Origin: CAVPWP01 sp963709395
Lineage (GTDB): Bacteria; Pseudomonadota; Alphaproteobacteria; Rhodobacterales; Rhodobacteraceae
Direction: 5' to 3'
Assembly (NCBI GenBank): GCA_963709395.1
Contig: CAVPWP010000016.1
Coordinates: 25,298-89,297 of the forward strand
DNA: 64,000 bases
A program made the position numbers and the translations under genes. This document shows, piece after piece, positions 35,674-45,126 of this stretch. Numbering within the stretch: position 1 is the first letter of the stretch; every line of letters starts with the position of its first letter. Below the pieces are notes generated by a model. That model saw only the letters and a list, made by a program, of their open reading frames with translations. It was not told the DNA's origin and searched no databases.

Positions 35674-37089
35674 TCACAGCCGGTCACCGATCAGAAACTG
35701 CGCCGCCCGATCGAGCCGGATATGCGGCGGTCCCTCGCCGGGTTTCAGGTCCAGCGGATGCGGCGCGAAACTCATCACCGAATAATCCGCGTCAAGCCAG
35801 GCGTCGGCCCCCTTGCGGGCCGGGGCCAGCAACTTGGCGGGGTCCTCGGGCAACTCACCGGGATAGAAGGCCGCGCGCTTGTCCGACCCCATCAGCCGGC
35901 CCCGCACCACGTCGAGCGTCCGCCCTTCATGCGTGGTCGTATCCTCGGTCGTCGCCCGAAGTGCGGCGATCGACATCGCCTGCGTCTGCGCGCCCGAGAA
36001 GTCGGCCCGCGCCTTGGCATCGGCCAGAAGCGCCTCGGCAATCGCCGTCAGCCGTCCGTGCTGGCTGTGGTGCAGATGGTCGGCCTTGGTCGCGGCGAAG
36101 AGGATCTTCTCGACCCGCTTGCCCAGCAGAAGCTGGCTCAGGAACGCGTTCCGCCCGGGCCGAAAGGCGCCAAGGATATCGGCCATCGCCACCCGCAGGT
36201 CCTCGACCGCCGGTGGCCCGGCATGGATCGCGCCCAGCACGTCGACCAGCACGACCTGCCGGTCGATCCGGGCGAAATGGTCGCGGAAGAAGGGTTTGAC
36301 GACCGACCGCTTGTAGGCCTCGAACCGCCGCTCGAACTCGCGCCAGAGGCTGCCGCGCGGGGTCCTTTCGGGCTGCGCCAGCGGCGCGAAGGTCAGAACC
36401 GGCGACCCCGCCAGATCGCCGGGCAGAAGGAACCGCCCCGGCGTGCAGTCGGAAAACCCCGCCTCGCGCGCGTCGGTCAGATAGCCGGTGAAGGCCGCCG
36501 CCAACGCCTTGGCCGTGGGTTCGTCCAGCGGGGCGTCACCCGCCGTCTGCTCGACCGCTGCCCGGAACGCCGCCGCCTGCGCACGCGGCGCGGCGCGGGC
36601 AAGGGTTTCGGCCGACCAGTCGGCATAGGACTTGTCGAGCAATCCCAGATCGAGGAGCCACTCGCCCGGATAATCCACGATGTCGAGGTGGACCGTCTTC
36701 GGCCCCGTCAGCCCCGACAGGAACCCCGACGGCTGCACCCGAAGCGACAGCCGCAATTCGCTGATCGACCGTGTGCTGTCGGGCCAGTGCGGGGCCGGAC
36801 CGGTCAGGGCAGCCAGATGCGTTTCATAGTCGAAGCGCGGCACCGTGTCGTCGGGCTGGGGCTGAAGATAGGCGGTGCGGATCGACCCGTTCGCCGCCGC
36901 CACAAGCTGCGGCATCCGCCCCCGGGCGATGAGGTTCGCGACCAGCGAGGTTATGAACACCGTCTTGCCCGCGCGGGACAGCCCCGTGACCCCCAGCCGG
37001 ATCACCGGCTCGAAAAACGCCTCGGACACCGTCGAGATCGTGGTCTCGACGCCCCGGGTCACCCCATCGGCAATGTCCTGAAGGATCAA
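35674..37089 (-). CDS. ycjX: YcjX-family GTPase
   Basis: 471-residue cytoplasmic P-loop GTPase of the DUF463 group. The P-loop is RLGVTGLSRAGKTVFITSLV (GLSRAGKT, about 44-51) and the Walker B/G3 is DIVDYPGEW, followed by the family's LLDKSYADWSAETL. TTG 37089 (LILQDIADGVTRG) is chosen as start because the family opens this way and AAAGG lies ahead; longer versions run into low-complexity sequence. The protein pairs with YcjF and is tied to envelope stress in enterobacteria. The stop is eight bases upstream of ycjF's ATG in the reading direction. Confidence 0.86.
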   Translation of the reverse strand: MILQDIADGVTRGVETTISTVSEAFFEPVIRLGVTGLSRAGKTVFITSLVANLIARGRMPQLVAAANGSIRTAYLQPQPDDTVPRFDYETHLAALTGPAPHWPDSTRSISELRLSLRVQPSGFLSGLTGPKTVHLDIVDYPGEWLLDLGLLDKSYADWSAETLARAAPRAQAAAFRAAVEQTAGDAPLDEPTAKALAAAFTGYLTDAREAGFSDCTPGRFLLPGDLAGSPVLTFAPLAQPERTPRGSLWREFERRFEAYKRSVVKPFFRDHFARIDRQVVLVDVLGAIHAGPPAVEDLRVAMADILGAFRPGRNAFLSQLLLGKRVEKILFAATKADHLHHSQHGRLTAIAEALLADAKARADFSGAQTQAMSIAALRATTEDTTTHEGRTLDVVRGRLMGSDKRAAFYPGELPEDPAKLLAPARKGADAWLDADYSVMSFAPHPLDLKPGEGPPHIRLDRAAQFLIGDRL

Positions 37090-37221
37090 CGGAAAGGCCT
37101 TTCTCGGTCGCTTGCCCCTAGATAGACACGCCACGTCGCATGCGCCACCCCGGCCATACGTCAGGCCGCGTCCCGGCTGCGGACGTTGCCAAATCCGGGG
37201 CGGGCGGCTAAGGGCGCGGCC

Positions 37222-37999
37222 ATGCCACGCTATGCGCTTCTCATCGAATATCACGGCGGGCCTTTCGCGGGCTGGCAGCGGCAGGAGAACGCGCCCTCGG
37301 TGCAGGGCGCGGTCGAGGCCGCTTTGCGGGTGCTCGACCCGGGGGTGGAGCGTATCGCGGCTGCGGGTCGAACCGACGCGGGCGTTCATGCCCTGGGGCA
37401 GGTCGCGCATTGCGACCTCGACGGTGACTGGGACCCGTTCCGCCTGTGCGAGGCCTTGAACCATCACCTCAAGCCCGCTCCGATCGCCATCCGCGCCGCC
37501 GCCACTCGTCGATCCCGACTGGCACGCGCGCTTCTCGGCGCTCGAGCGCAGTTATCTCTATCGCATCGTGCCGCGCCGTGCCCCGCTGACCCATGACGCG
37601 GGCCTGGCCTGGCGCGTTGGGCGGCCCCTCGACCCGGACGCCATGGCCGAGGGCGCGGCCCTGCTGGTCGGACATCACGACTTCACCACGTTCCGGTCTT
37701 CCATGTGCCAGGCCGACAGCCCGGTGAAGACGCTCGACGAGGCGACGGTGACGGTCGAAGACACGTTCCACGGCCCCGAGATCCGCCTGCGTTTCCGCGC
37801 CCGGAGCTTCCTGCACAATCAGGTCCGCAGCTTCGTGGGGTCGCTGGAATGCGTCGGCGCCGGCAAATGGCGTCCGGCGGACATCGCCACCGCCCTTCAG
37901 GCGCGCGACCGCACCCGCTGCGGCCCCGTCGCGCCGCCCGACGGGCTTTACCTGACAGGGGTGCGCTATCCCCGGGATCCTTTCGCGGAATTTCCCTGA
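37222..37999 (+). CDS. truA: tRNA pseudouridine synthase A (one frameshift)
   Basis: Makes pseudouridine at tRNA positions 38-40. From ATG 37222 the reading MPRYALLIEYHGGPFAGWQRQ and AAGRTDAGVHALGQV (catalytic Asp in RTDAGVHA) is correct to about 37500 (APIAIRAA). The rest (PLVDPDWHARFSALERSYLYRI, then FLHNQVRSFVGSLE) continues one base out at the GCCGCCGCC run near 37491-37500. One base removed gives 258 residues, the usual size. Error in the sequence is the simplest explanation. Confidence 0.85.
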
Positions 38000-38097
38000 A
38001 ATGCCCTGCAAGGGTGCCCAAATTACCTTTTGCGCGCCTTTTTCCTGCCCGGATTGACCGGCTTATTGGCTGCAATCACAGAGGTCAGGAGGCCGTC

Positions 38098-38241
38098 ATG
38101 AGTGCCCTGTTTTCCGTTTCTTTCGACACGATCGTCATGAGTGCAATCACCTGTCTGGTTCTGCGCGAGATCTTTCTCGCCACGCTTCCGGACGCAATGG
38201 TCGGCCCCGGCGGCTGGGTGATCGACACCGACCGCGACTGA
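38098..38241 (+). CDS. Small hydrophobic protein of 47 residues
   Basis: A strong GGAGG lies six bases before ATG 38098. The product is MSALFSVSFDTIVMSAIT, then CLVLREIFLATLPDAMVG, then PGGWVIDTDRD, with one possible amphipathic or weak membrane helix (residues 9-28) and an acidic tail. It stands about 100 bases after truA in the same direction. No family recognised; the good ribosome site and codon use make it a plausible real gene. Confidence 0.5.
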   Translation: MSALFSVSFDTIVMSAITCLVLREIFLATLPDAMVGPGGWVIDTDRD

Positions 38242-38280
38242 TCGCGCATCAGTCGGGACCCGAGCCAGGAACCGAGACCG

Positions 38281-38668
38281 TCAGGTGGCCCAGAGTCTTT
38301 CCCATACCGCGTCCGCTTCGACGGCCAGATCGGCCGAAGGCGCACGCATGGCCACGGCGTCCAACATCTATCCGTGGCCCGGTCGCACCGCCACGGTCGC
38401 ACGCCCGGTCTCTCGGGTTCGCACGAAGCTTTCGATCACCCTGACACCGGGCGCGCGCTCGACAACCTCGATCATCGCATCGCTGCGCGGCGCCTGCCGA
38501 TAGACGACGGCCACCCGGACCTCGTCCGACAACTCATCGCCATGAATGGCGGCCCCAACCGCCTCGAGTTCGGCCTCGGGTCTCCGCTTGCGAACCCACC
38601 CACATCTTCCCCAAAGCCTCGCCTGCCACTGCGACGACCGGCGTCCGGTTGGCGGTCGAACGGATCCT
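38281..38668 (-). pseudogene. Unidentified broken gene after pgm
   Basis: Just past the pgm stop the frame reads IRSTANRTPVVAVAGEALGKMWV. One base out it goes on as VRKRRPEAELEAVGAAIHG, then DELSDEVRVAVVYRQAP and so on to AVRPGHG. An in-frame TAG (38368-38370, probably TGG for Trp) interrupts it before MLDAVAMRAPSADLAVEADA and the stop at 38281. Together this is about 125 residues with one extra G in the GGG run near 38596-38604 plus one nonsense codon. The protein looks soluble and Val/Arg-rich; I cannot assign a family. Confidence 0.45.
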
Positions 38669-38671
38669 GAG

Positions 38672-40303
38672 TCAGGTCACCACGTCCGGGGCCGTACGGC
38701 CTGTCAGCTCGGCGATGCCCGCGATCTGCTGGCTGGCCGCAATCACCGGCCCCAGCGCGTCGGCGGGGTCAAGCGCATGGCGCGCCGGGTCTTCCTCGAC
38801 CATCTCATAGTAGACCCGCAAGGTCGCGCCCACCGTTCCGGTGCCCGACAGCCGCAGCACGAAGCGCGCGCCGCCATCGAAGGCGACCCGCAGGCCCTGC
38901 CCCGAACTGACGGACCCGTCCACGGGATCGGTATAGGTGAATTCGTCGGCCTCGCTCACGGTCAGGCCCGCCACGGTCTGCCCCGGCAGGCGCCCCAGCG
39001 CATCGCGCACACGGGTCATCACCGCCTCGGCCTTCGCTGTTTCCACCGCCTCATAATCGTGGCGGGAGTAGTAGTTGCGCCCATACTCGGCCCAATGCGC
39101 GCGCAGGAGATCGGCCACCGGCATCTTCCGCTCGGCCAGGATCGCAAGCCACATCAGCACCGCCCAGACCCCGTCCTTCTCGCGCACATGGTCCGAGCCG
39201 GTGCCCGCGCTTTCCTCGCCGCAAAGCGTGATCCGGCCCGCGTCGAGAAGGTTGCCGAAGAACTTCCAGCCGGTCGGCGTCTCGAAACAGTCGATCCCCA
39301 GTTTCGCCGCGACGCGATCCACCGCGCGCGATGTGGGCATCGACCGCGCCACACCCGCCAGCCCGCCGCGATAGGCCTTCACCAGATGCGCATTGGCCGC
39401 AAGCACCGCGAGGCTGTCCGACGGCGTGACATAGACGCCCTTGCCGAGGATCATGTTCCGGTCGCCGTCCCCGTCCGAGGCCGCCGCGAAATCGGGCGCG
39501 TCCGGCCCCATCACCTCGTCCACGAGGTGCCGGGCCCAGGTCGGGTTCGGGTCCGGGTGCCCCCCGCCGAAATCGGGCAGGGGTGTCGCGTTGCGCACGC
39601 TGCCAGGTGCTGCCCCCAAACGCCGTTCGAAGATCTCGACGGCATAGGGCCCGGTCACCGCGTGCATCGCGTCGAAGGCGATGCGGAACCCGCCCGCCAG
39701 CAGCGCCCGTATCGCGTCGAAATCGAACAGGGTCTCCATCAGGTCGGCATAATCCGTCACCGGGTCGACCACCTCGACCTCCAGCGCGCCGAAGCGCCGG
39801 GTGCCGGGCGTCGATAGATCGATGTCCTGCGCTTCGAGGATGTCGTACTGCGTGACCTTGCGGGTTTCCGCGAAGATGCGGTTGGTCAGCTCCTCGGCGG
39901 CCGGCCCGCCGTTGGGGCCGTTGAACTTGACGCCGAAATCCTCGTCGATGCCGCCGGGATTGTGACTGGCCGACATGATGATCCCGCCGTCCGTCTTGCG
40001 CAGCCGGATCAGATGCGATGCCGCCGGCGTCGACAGGACGGCATCCTGCCCCACGATCACCTTCGCGGCGCCCGACGCCTCGGCCATGCGCAGGATCACC
40101 TGCGCCGCACGGTCGTTGAAGAACCGCCCGTCGCCACCCAGGACCAGCGTCTTGCCCGTAACGCCTCCCAGCGCGTTCCAGATCGACTGGACGAAATTCT
40201 CGAGGTAGTGCGGCCCCATGAAGACCCGCGTCTGCTTGCGCAGTCCGGAGGTTCCGGGTTTCTGGCCGTCGATCGGCCGGGTCTGGACGCTGAGACGTTC
40301 CAT
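38672..40303 (-). CDS. pgm: Phosphoglucomutase
   Basis: 543-residue alpha-D-phosphohexomutase, glucose-1-P to glucose-6-P. The start is ATG 40303 with GGAGGATC just ahead. Phosphoserine loop IIMSASHNPGG (near residue 110), metal loop DGDGDRNM, sugar-binding GEESAGTGSDH and the phosphate-binding RLSGTGTVGATLR are all present. Last gene of the glg operon: it carries glucose-1-P from GlgP into central metabolism or supplies GlgC. Separated from glgX by 29 bases. Confidence 0.94.
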   Translation of the reverse strand: MERLSVQTRPIDGQKPGTSGLRKQTRVFMGPHYLENFVQSIWNALGGVTGKTLVLGGDGRFFNDRAAQVILRMAEASGAAKVIVGQDAVLSTPAASHLIRLRKTDGGIIMSASHNPGGIDEDFGVKFNGPNGGPAAEELTNRIFAETRKVTQYDILEAQDIDLSTPGTRRFGALEVEVVDPVTDYADLMETLFDFDAIRALLAGGFRIAFDAMHAVTGPYAVEIFERRLGAAPGSVRNATPLPDFGGGHPDPNPTWARHLVDEVMGPDAPDFAAASDGDGDRNMILGKGVYVTPSDSLAVLAANAHLVKAYRGGLAGVARSMPTSRAVDRVAAKLGIDCFETPTGWKFFGNLLDAGRITLCGEESAGTGSDHVREKDGVWAVLMWLAILAERKMPVADLLRAHWAEYGRNYYSRHDYEAVETAKAEAVMTRVRDALGRLPGQTVAGLTVSEADEFTYTDPVDGSVSSGQGLRVAFDGGARFVLRLSGTGTVGATLRVYYEMVEEDPARHALDPADALGPVIAASQQIAGIAELTGRTAPDVVT

Positions 40304-40332
40304 GTGATCCTCCCTGATCCGTGGTTCCGGGT

Positions 40333-42402
40333 TCAGTCCGCCGGCAGCAGAACGCAGACCGCCACCGATTGACCTGCCATGTCGATCTGTCCGTCCGTCG
40401 CGCGCGCGGCGCGCATCGCGGGGCGGGCAGTGTCGATCTGGTGGCTCCAGACGCGGCCGTCGGGCGGATCGGGCAGCTTCACCTGCCGGGCCTCTCCCGC
40501 GTTGAAGGCCACGAAGATCGCGTATTCGGCGGTGGCGTAGAACGGCGTGCCGGACGCCGTGCGCATCTCGACCGCGACAAAGTCGGCGTCGGGGTCGTCC
40601 CAGTCGGCGGTCTGCATCTCGGCGCCGTCGGCGCGCCACCAGAACAGGTCCTCGATCCGGTCGATGGCGCGTTCGCGGGCATGCAGGAACATGGTCTGGC
40701 GCAGGATCGGATGCGCCTTGCGGAACGCGAGCAACCGCCGCGTGAAGTCGAGGAACGCGTGATCCACCGTGCCCCAGTCGATCCAGGTCGTCTCGTTGTC
40801 CTGGTTGTAGGCGTTGTTGTTGCCGTTCTGGCTGTGGCCGAACTCGTCGCCCGCAAGGATCATCGGCGTGCCCTGCGACAGCAGAAGCGTGGCCATCATC
40901 GCGCGCTTGCGCCGGTCGCGTGCGGCGCGGATCGCCTCGTCGGCAGCCGGCCCCTCGACCCCCATGTTGTCCGAGAAATCCTCGGCATGGCCGTCACGCC
41001 CGTCCTCGCCATTGGCGTCGTTGTGCTTGTGCGAATAGGACACCACGTCCTCAAGCGTCATGCCGTCATGGGCGGTCAGGAAATTGACCGAACTTGTCGC
41101 CGCGCGCCCCGAATGGTCGAACTCGGCCGCCGATCCGGTGATCCGTGCGGCAAGGTCCGGCACACGTCCCGCGTCGCCCCGCCAGAACCGCCGCACCCCG
41201 TCGCGATAGCGGTCGTTCCATTCGAGGAAGGGCGGCGGAAAGGCCCCCAGCTGATAGCCCCCAGGCCCGATGTCCCAGGGCTCGGCGATCAGCTTGACCC
41301 GGTTCAGGACAGGGTCCTGCCGGATCGCCGCGAAGAAGGCGCTTTCCCGGTCGAACCCGTGCGCCGTCCGCCCCAGCGTGCTGCACAGGTCGAAACGGAA
41401 GCCGTCGACCCCCATCACCTCGACCCAGTAGCGCAGGGAATCCATCACCATCCGCAGCACCATCGGGTGGCTGATGTTCACCGTGTTGCCGGTCCCGGTG
41501 TCGTTGACGTAGTGGCGCCGCTCATGTTCGAGCCGGTAGTAGCTTGCGTTGTCGATCCCCCGGAACGACAGGGTCGGGCCAAGCTCGTTGCCCTCGCCGG
41601 TGTGGTTGTAGACCACGTCGAGGATCACCTCGATCCCGGCGCCGTGGAACCTGTCGACCATCTGCCGGAACTCGGCGATCCGCCCGCGCGAAAGATAGCG
41701 CGGTTCGGGCGCGAAGAAGCCGATGCTCTGGTAGCCCCAGTAATTCGTCAGCCCCCGCTCGACCAGGAAACGGTCGGTCAGGAAGGCGTGGACCGGCAAA
41801 AGCTCGATCGCGGTGATCCCAAGCTTGGTCAGGTGGTCGAGCACGGGTTCGGACGCAAGGCCCAGGAAGGTCCCCCGGTCGCGCACCTCGGGATGCAGCC
41901 GGGTCATCCCCTTCACATGCGCCTCGTAGACGACGGTGTCGCGCAGCGGCGTCGCCGGACGCACGACCTGCGGCATCCTTGTGTCCTCGACCACGCATTT
42001 GGGCATGTGCTGCGCGCTGTCGCGGGTGTCGAAGCTGAGGTCCGCATCCTTGTGGCCGACGCGATAGCCCATCAGCGTCTCGTGCCAGCGCGGGTAGCCG
42101 GTGATGTGGCGCGCATAGGGGTCGAGAAGCAACTTGTTGGCGTTGAAGCGGTGCCCTTCGGCGGGGCGATAGGGTCCGTCGACGCGGTAGCCGTAAAGCT
42201 GGCCCGGCCCGATGCCCAGGACATGACCATGCCAGACATGGCCGTCCCGTTCGGGCAGGTCGACCCTGGTCTCGCGCCCGCGATCGTCGAAGAGGCACAG
42301 CGTCACCCGTGTCGCGTGTTCCGAGAACAGCGCGAAGTTCACGCCCCCTTCCATCGGGGTCGCGCCCAGCGGGGCCGGGCGACCAGCGGTCAGAGTGCTC
42401 AT
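40333..42402 (-). CDS. glgX: Glycogen debranching enzyme GlgX
   Basis: 689-residue isoamylase-type GH13 enzyme that removes short side chains left by phosphorylase. N-terminal CBM48 region (PLGATPMEGGVNFALFSEHATRVTLCLF) is followed by the barrel with DVVYNHTGEG, GFRFDLCSTLGR (nucleophile Asp), AEPWDIGPGGYQLG (acid/base Glu) and FLTAHDGMTLEDVVSY. ATG 42400-42402 is preceded in frame by GTG four codons up; ATG is preferred. It lies six bases from glgA. Confidence 0.93.
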   Translation of the reverse strand: MSTLTAGRPAPLGATPMEGGVNFALFSEHATRVTLCLFDDRGRETRVDLPERDGHVWHGHVLGIGPGQLYGYRVDGPYRPAEGHRFNANKLLLDPYARHITGYPRWHETLMGYRVGHKDADLSFDTRDSAQHMPKCVVEDTRMPQVVRPATPLRDTVVYEAHVKGMTRLHPEVRDRGTFLGLASEPVLDHLTKLGITAIELLPVHAFLTDRFLVERGLTNYWGYQSIGFFAPEPRYLSRGRIAEFRQMVDRFHGAGIEVILDVVYNHTGEGNELGPTLSFRGIDNASYYRLEHERRHYVNDTGTGNTVNISHPMVLRMVMDSLRYWVEVMGVDGFRFDLCSTLGRTAHGFDRESAFFAAIRQDPVLNRVKLIAEPWDIGPGGYQLGAFPPPFLEWNDRYRDGVRRFWRGDAGRVPDLAARITGSAAEFDHSGRAATSSVNFLTAHDGMTLEDVVSYSHKHNDANGEDGRDGHAEDFSDNMGVEGPAADEAIRAARDRRKRAMMATLLLSQGTPMILAGDEFGHSQNGNNNAYNQDNETTWIDWGTVDHAFLDFTRRLLAFRKAHPILRQTMFLHARERAIDRIEDLFWWRADGAEMQTADWDDPDADFVAVEMRTASGTPFYATAEYAIFVAFNAGEARQVKLPDPPDGRVWSHQIDTARPAMRAARATDGQIDMAGQSVAVCVLLPAD

Positions 42403-42407
42403 GGGTT

Positions 42408-43836
42408 TCACCGGCGGCTCACCTCGGCATAAAGCCCGGCATAATCGGCGGCGGCAAGGTCCCAGCCCACGTCCTGCCGCATCGCGTTCTTCTGCATCCG
42501 CGCCCAGACCTTGGGCTGGCGGTAAAGGTCGCACATCCGCCCCAGCGCCCCGGCCAGCGCATGGGCCGTCACCGGGTGGAACTGGAGGCCCGTCGCCACG
42601 CCGCTGCGCAGAGCCACGGGGCTTGCGTCGATCACCGTATCGGCCAGACCGCCGGTGCGCGCCACCACCGGGATCGTGCCATAGCGCAGCCCGTACATCT
42701 GCGTCAGCCCGCAGGGCTCGAACCGCGACGGCACGAGGATCGCGTCGCCCCCGGCGATGACGCGGTGCGACAGCCCCTCGTCATAACCGATATGGACCGC
42801 GACGCCCGGATGCTGCGCCGCGCGCTGCCATTCGAATTCAAGCCGCCGGTCTCCCGAGCCCAGCAGCACGATCTGTCCGCCCCGGTCGGTCAGTGCCGGC
42901 AAGGCATCGAGAAGCAGGTCCAGACCCTTCTGCTCGCTCAGCCGCGACACCACCACGGCCAGCGGCCCCTCGGCCTCGGGCGAGCCCGAATTCGTGCCGC
43001 AGCCGCGCGCGGGCCCTGCGCTTGCCCGACGGGGCGGTAAACTGATCGATCTCGGGGTCGGTGGCCGGGTTCCAGATGTCGAGGTCGATGCCGTTCAGGA
43101 TACCGCCGAAATCCGCGCCGCGCATCCGCAGCACCCCGTCGAGACCCCAGCCGAACTCGGGCGTTTTCAGTTCCTCGGCATAGGTCGGACTGACCGTCGT
43201 GATCCGGTCGGCCCAGACGATCCCCGCCTTGAGCGCATTGATCTGCCCCCAGAACTCGAACCCGTCCTGCGAAAACCCCGACGCCGGAAGGCGCAGGCGG
43301 TCGCGCTGCGACGCGGGCGCGAGGCCGTGAAAGGCGATGTTGTGGATGGTCAGCACGCTGCCAACGCGGTCGCGCGCGCCCATTTCGGTCAGGTAGACCG
43401 GTGCGAAACCGCCCTGCCAGTCGTGGACATGCAGAACCTCGGGCGCGAACCCCGCGATGCCCTCGGCCGCCACCCGCGCCGCCATCCAGCCCAGCGCGGC
43501 AAAGCGTTCGGCGTTATCAGGCCAATCCGTCCCATTGGGGTCGAGATAGGGCCCCCCCGGCCGGTCGAAGAGATGCGGCGCGTCGAGCACGAGAATCTGC
43601 TGCCCCGCCGCCTTCGCCGACAGGACCCGCGCCTTTCCCCCGAAGAGGTCGTCCTCGGTCAGGACCGCCTTCGGCCGCTTCAGCGCGGCCATCACCTGCC
43701 GGTAGCCCGGCAGGATCGTACGCGTCTCCCAGCCATGTCCGGCCAGCGCGGCGGGCAAGGCCCCCGCGACATCGGCCAGCCCGCCCGTCTTGACGAAGGG
43801 CACGCATTCGGACGCGACCGAAAGCGCCTGCCTCAT
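42408..43836 (-). CDS. glgA: Glycogen synthase (one frameshift)
   Basis: GT5 ADP-glucose glucosyltransferase. The N-terminal half has SVASECVPFVKTGGLADVAG (the ADP-glucose KTGGL loop) and HVHDWQGG; the second half has VVVSRLSEQKGLDLLL, EPCGLTQMYGLRYGTIPVVARTGGLADTV. The two lie in frames one base apart, joining at GLA-EAEGPLA. Dropping a G from the GGG at 42978-42980 gives 475 residues, normal size. ATG 43836 overlaps the glgC stop. Works with GlgC and GlgB to build glycogen. Confidence 0.88.
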
Positions 43837-45098
43837 GTCGCCTCGGCCCTCCGGTCGAGCATCGTCTGGGTGATCAGCGTGACGCCTCCCTCGGTCACGC
43901 GGAACCACTTGGCGTCTTCCTCGGGATCCTCGCCCACGACAAGGCCGTCGGGAATGTAGACACCCCGGTCCACGATCACCTTGGTCAGGCGCGCGTGGCG
44001 CGAGACGAAGGAATGCGGAAGCATCACCGCATGATCCAGCATCGCGTAGGAATTGGTGTGCACCATGGTGTAGAGGATGGAGTTGCGGACTTCGGTTCCC
44101 GACACGATGCAGCCGCCCGACACCATCGACGACACCGCGGATCCGCGCCGGTCGGCCTCGTCATGGATGAATTTCGCGGGCGGCACCGATTCCGAATAGG
44201 TCCAGATCGGCCATTGCGTATCCCAGAGGTCAAGCTCGGGCAGGAAATCCGTGAGATCGATATTGGCCTTCCAGAACGCATCGAGCGTGCCGACATCGCG
44301 CCAGTAGGCCGGCGCCTCGGGCGCATGGCGGACGCAGCTTTCGTCGAACCGGTGCGCCACGGCCTTGCCGTTCTTCACGATCGCAGGGATCAGGTCACTG
44401 CCGAAGTCGTGGCTTGAATTCGGGTCGTTCTGGTCCTTCAGCAGAAGCTCGCGCAGGAAACTCCAGGTGAAGACGTAGATCCCCATCGACGCCAGCGCCA
44501 CGGTCGGATCCTCGGGCGTGCCCGGCGGATCGGCGGGTTTCTCCAGAAACTCGGTGATGCGGCCCTTGGCGTCCACGGCCATCACGCCGAAGGCCGTGGC
44601 CTCTTCGCGCGGCACGGTCAGGCAGCCCACGGTCACGTCCGCGCCCGTGTCCACGTGCTGCTGGATCATCACCTCGTAATCCATCTTGTAGATGTGGTCG
44701 CCGGCAAGGATCAGAACGTAGTCGACGTTGTAGCTGTCGACGATGTCGATGTTCTGGGTCACGGCATCCGCGGTGCCCTGATACCAGTGCACCTCGTCCA
44801 CCCGCTGCGAGGCGGGCAGGATATCGAGGTATTCGTTGCGTTCGGCGCGAAAGAAGTTCCAGCCGCGCTGGCAATGCCGGATAAGGCTGTGCGCCTTGTA
44901 TTGCGTGGCGATGGCCATCTTGCGGATGCCGGAGTTCAGCGCGTTCGACAGTGCGAAGTCGATGATCCGCGCCTTGCCGCCGAAATAGACCGCCGGCTTG
45001 GCGCGCCGGTCGGTCAGTTCCTTCAGGCGGCTGCCACGCCCGCCCGCCAGAACGAAGGCCATGCTGCGCTGCGAAAGTCGTTGCGTCCTTGGTGCCAT
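43833..45098 (-). CDS. glgC: Glucose-1-phosphate adenylyltransferase
   Basis: 421 residues; makes ADP-glucose, the committed step of glycogen synthesis. AFVLAGGRGSRLKELTDRRAKPAVYFGGK (nucleotide and allosteric-site region) and GTADAVTQNIDIV are standard, LAGDHIYKMDYE holds the catalytic Asp and FLEKPADPPG the sugar-phosphate Lys. A left-handed beta-helix follows. Bacterial versions in this clade are controlled by fructose-6-phosphate or pyruvate; which applies is not readable here. Confidence 0.95.
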   Translation of the reverse strand: MAPRTQRLSQRSMAFVLAGGRGSRLKELTDRRAKPAVYFGGKARIIDFALSNALNSGIRKMAIATQYKAHSLIRHCQRGWNFFRAERNEYLDILPASQRVDEVHWYQGTADAVTQNIDIVDSYNVDYVLILAGDHIYKMDYEVMIQQHVDTGADVTVGCLTVPREEATAFGVMAVDAKGRITEFLEKPADPPGTPEDPTVALASMGIYVFTWSFLRELLLKDQNDPNSSHDFGSDLIPAIVKNGKAVAHRFDESCVRHAPEAPAYWRDVGTLDAFWKANIDLTDFLPELDLWDTQWPIWTYSESVPPAKFIHDEADRRGSAVSSMVSGGCIVSGTEVRNSILYTMVHTNSYAMLDHAVMLPHSFVSRHARLTKVIVDRGVYIPDGLVVGEDPEEDAKWFRVTEGGVTLITQTMLDRRAEAT

Positions 45099-45126
45099 GT
45101 TCCCTCCCTTTGGCCGACCCTCCCGG

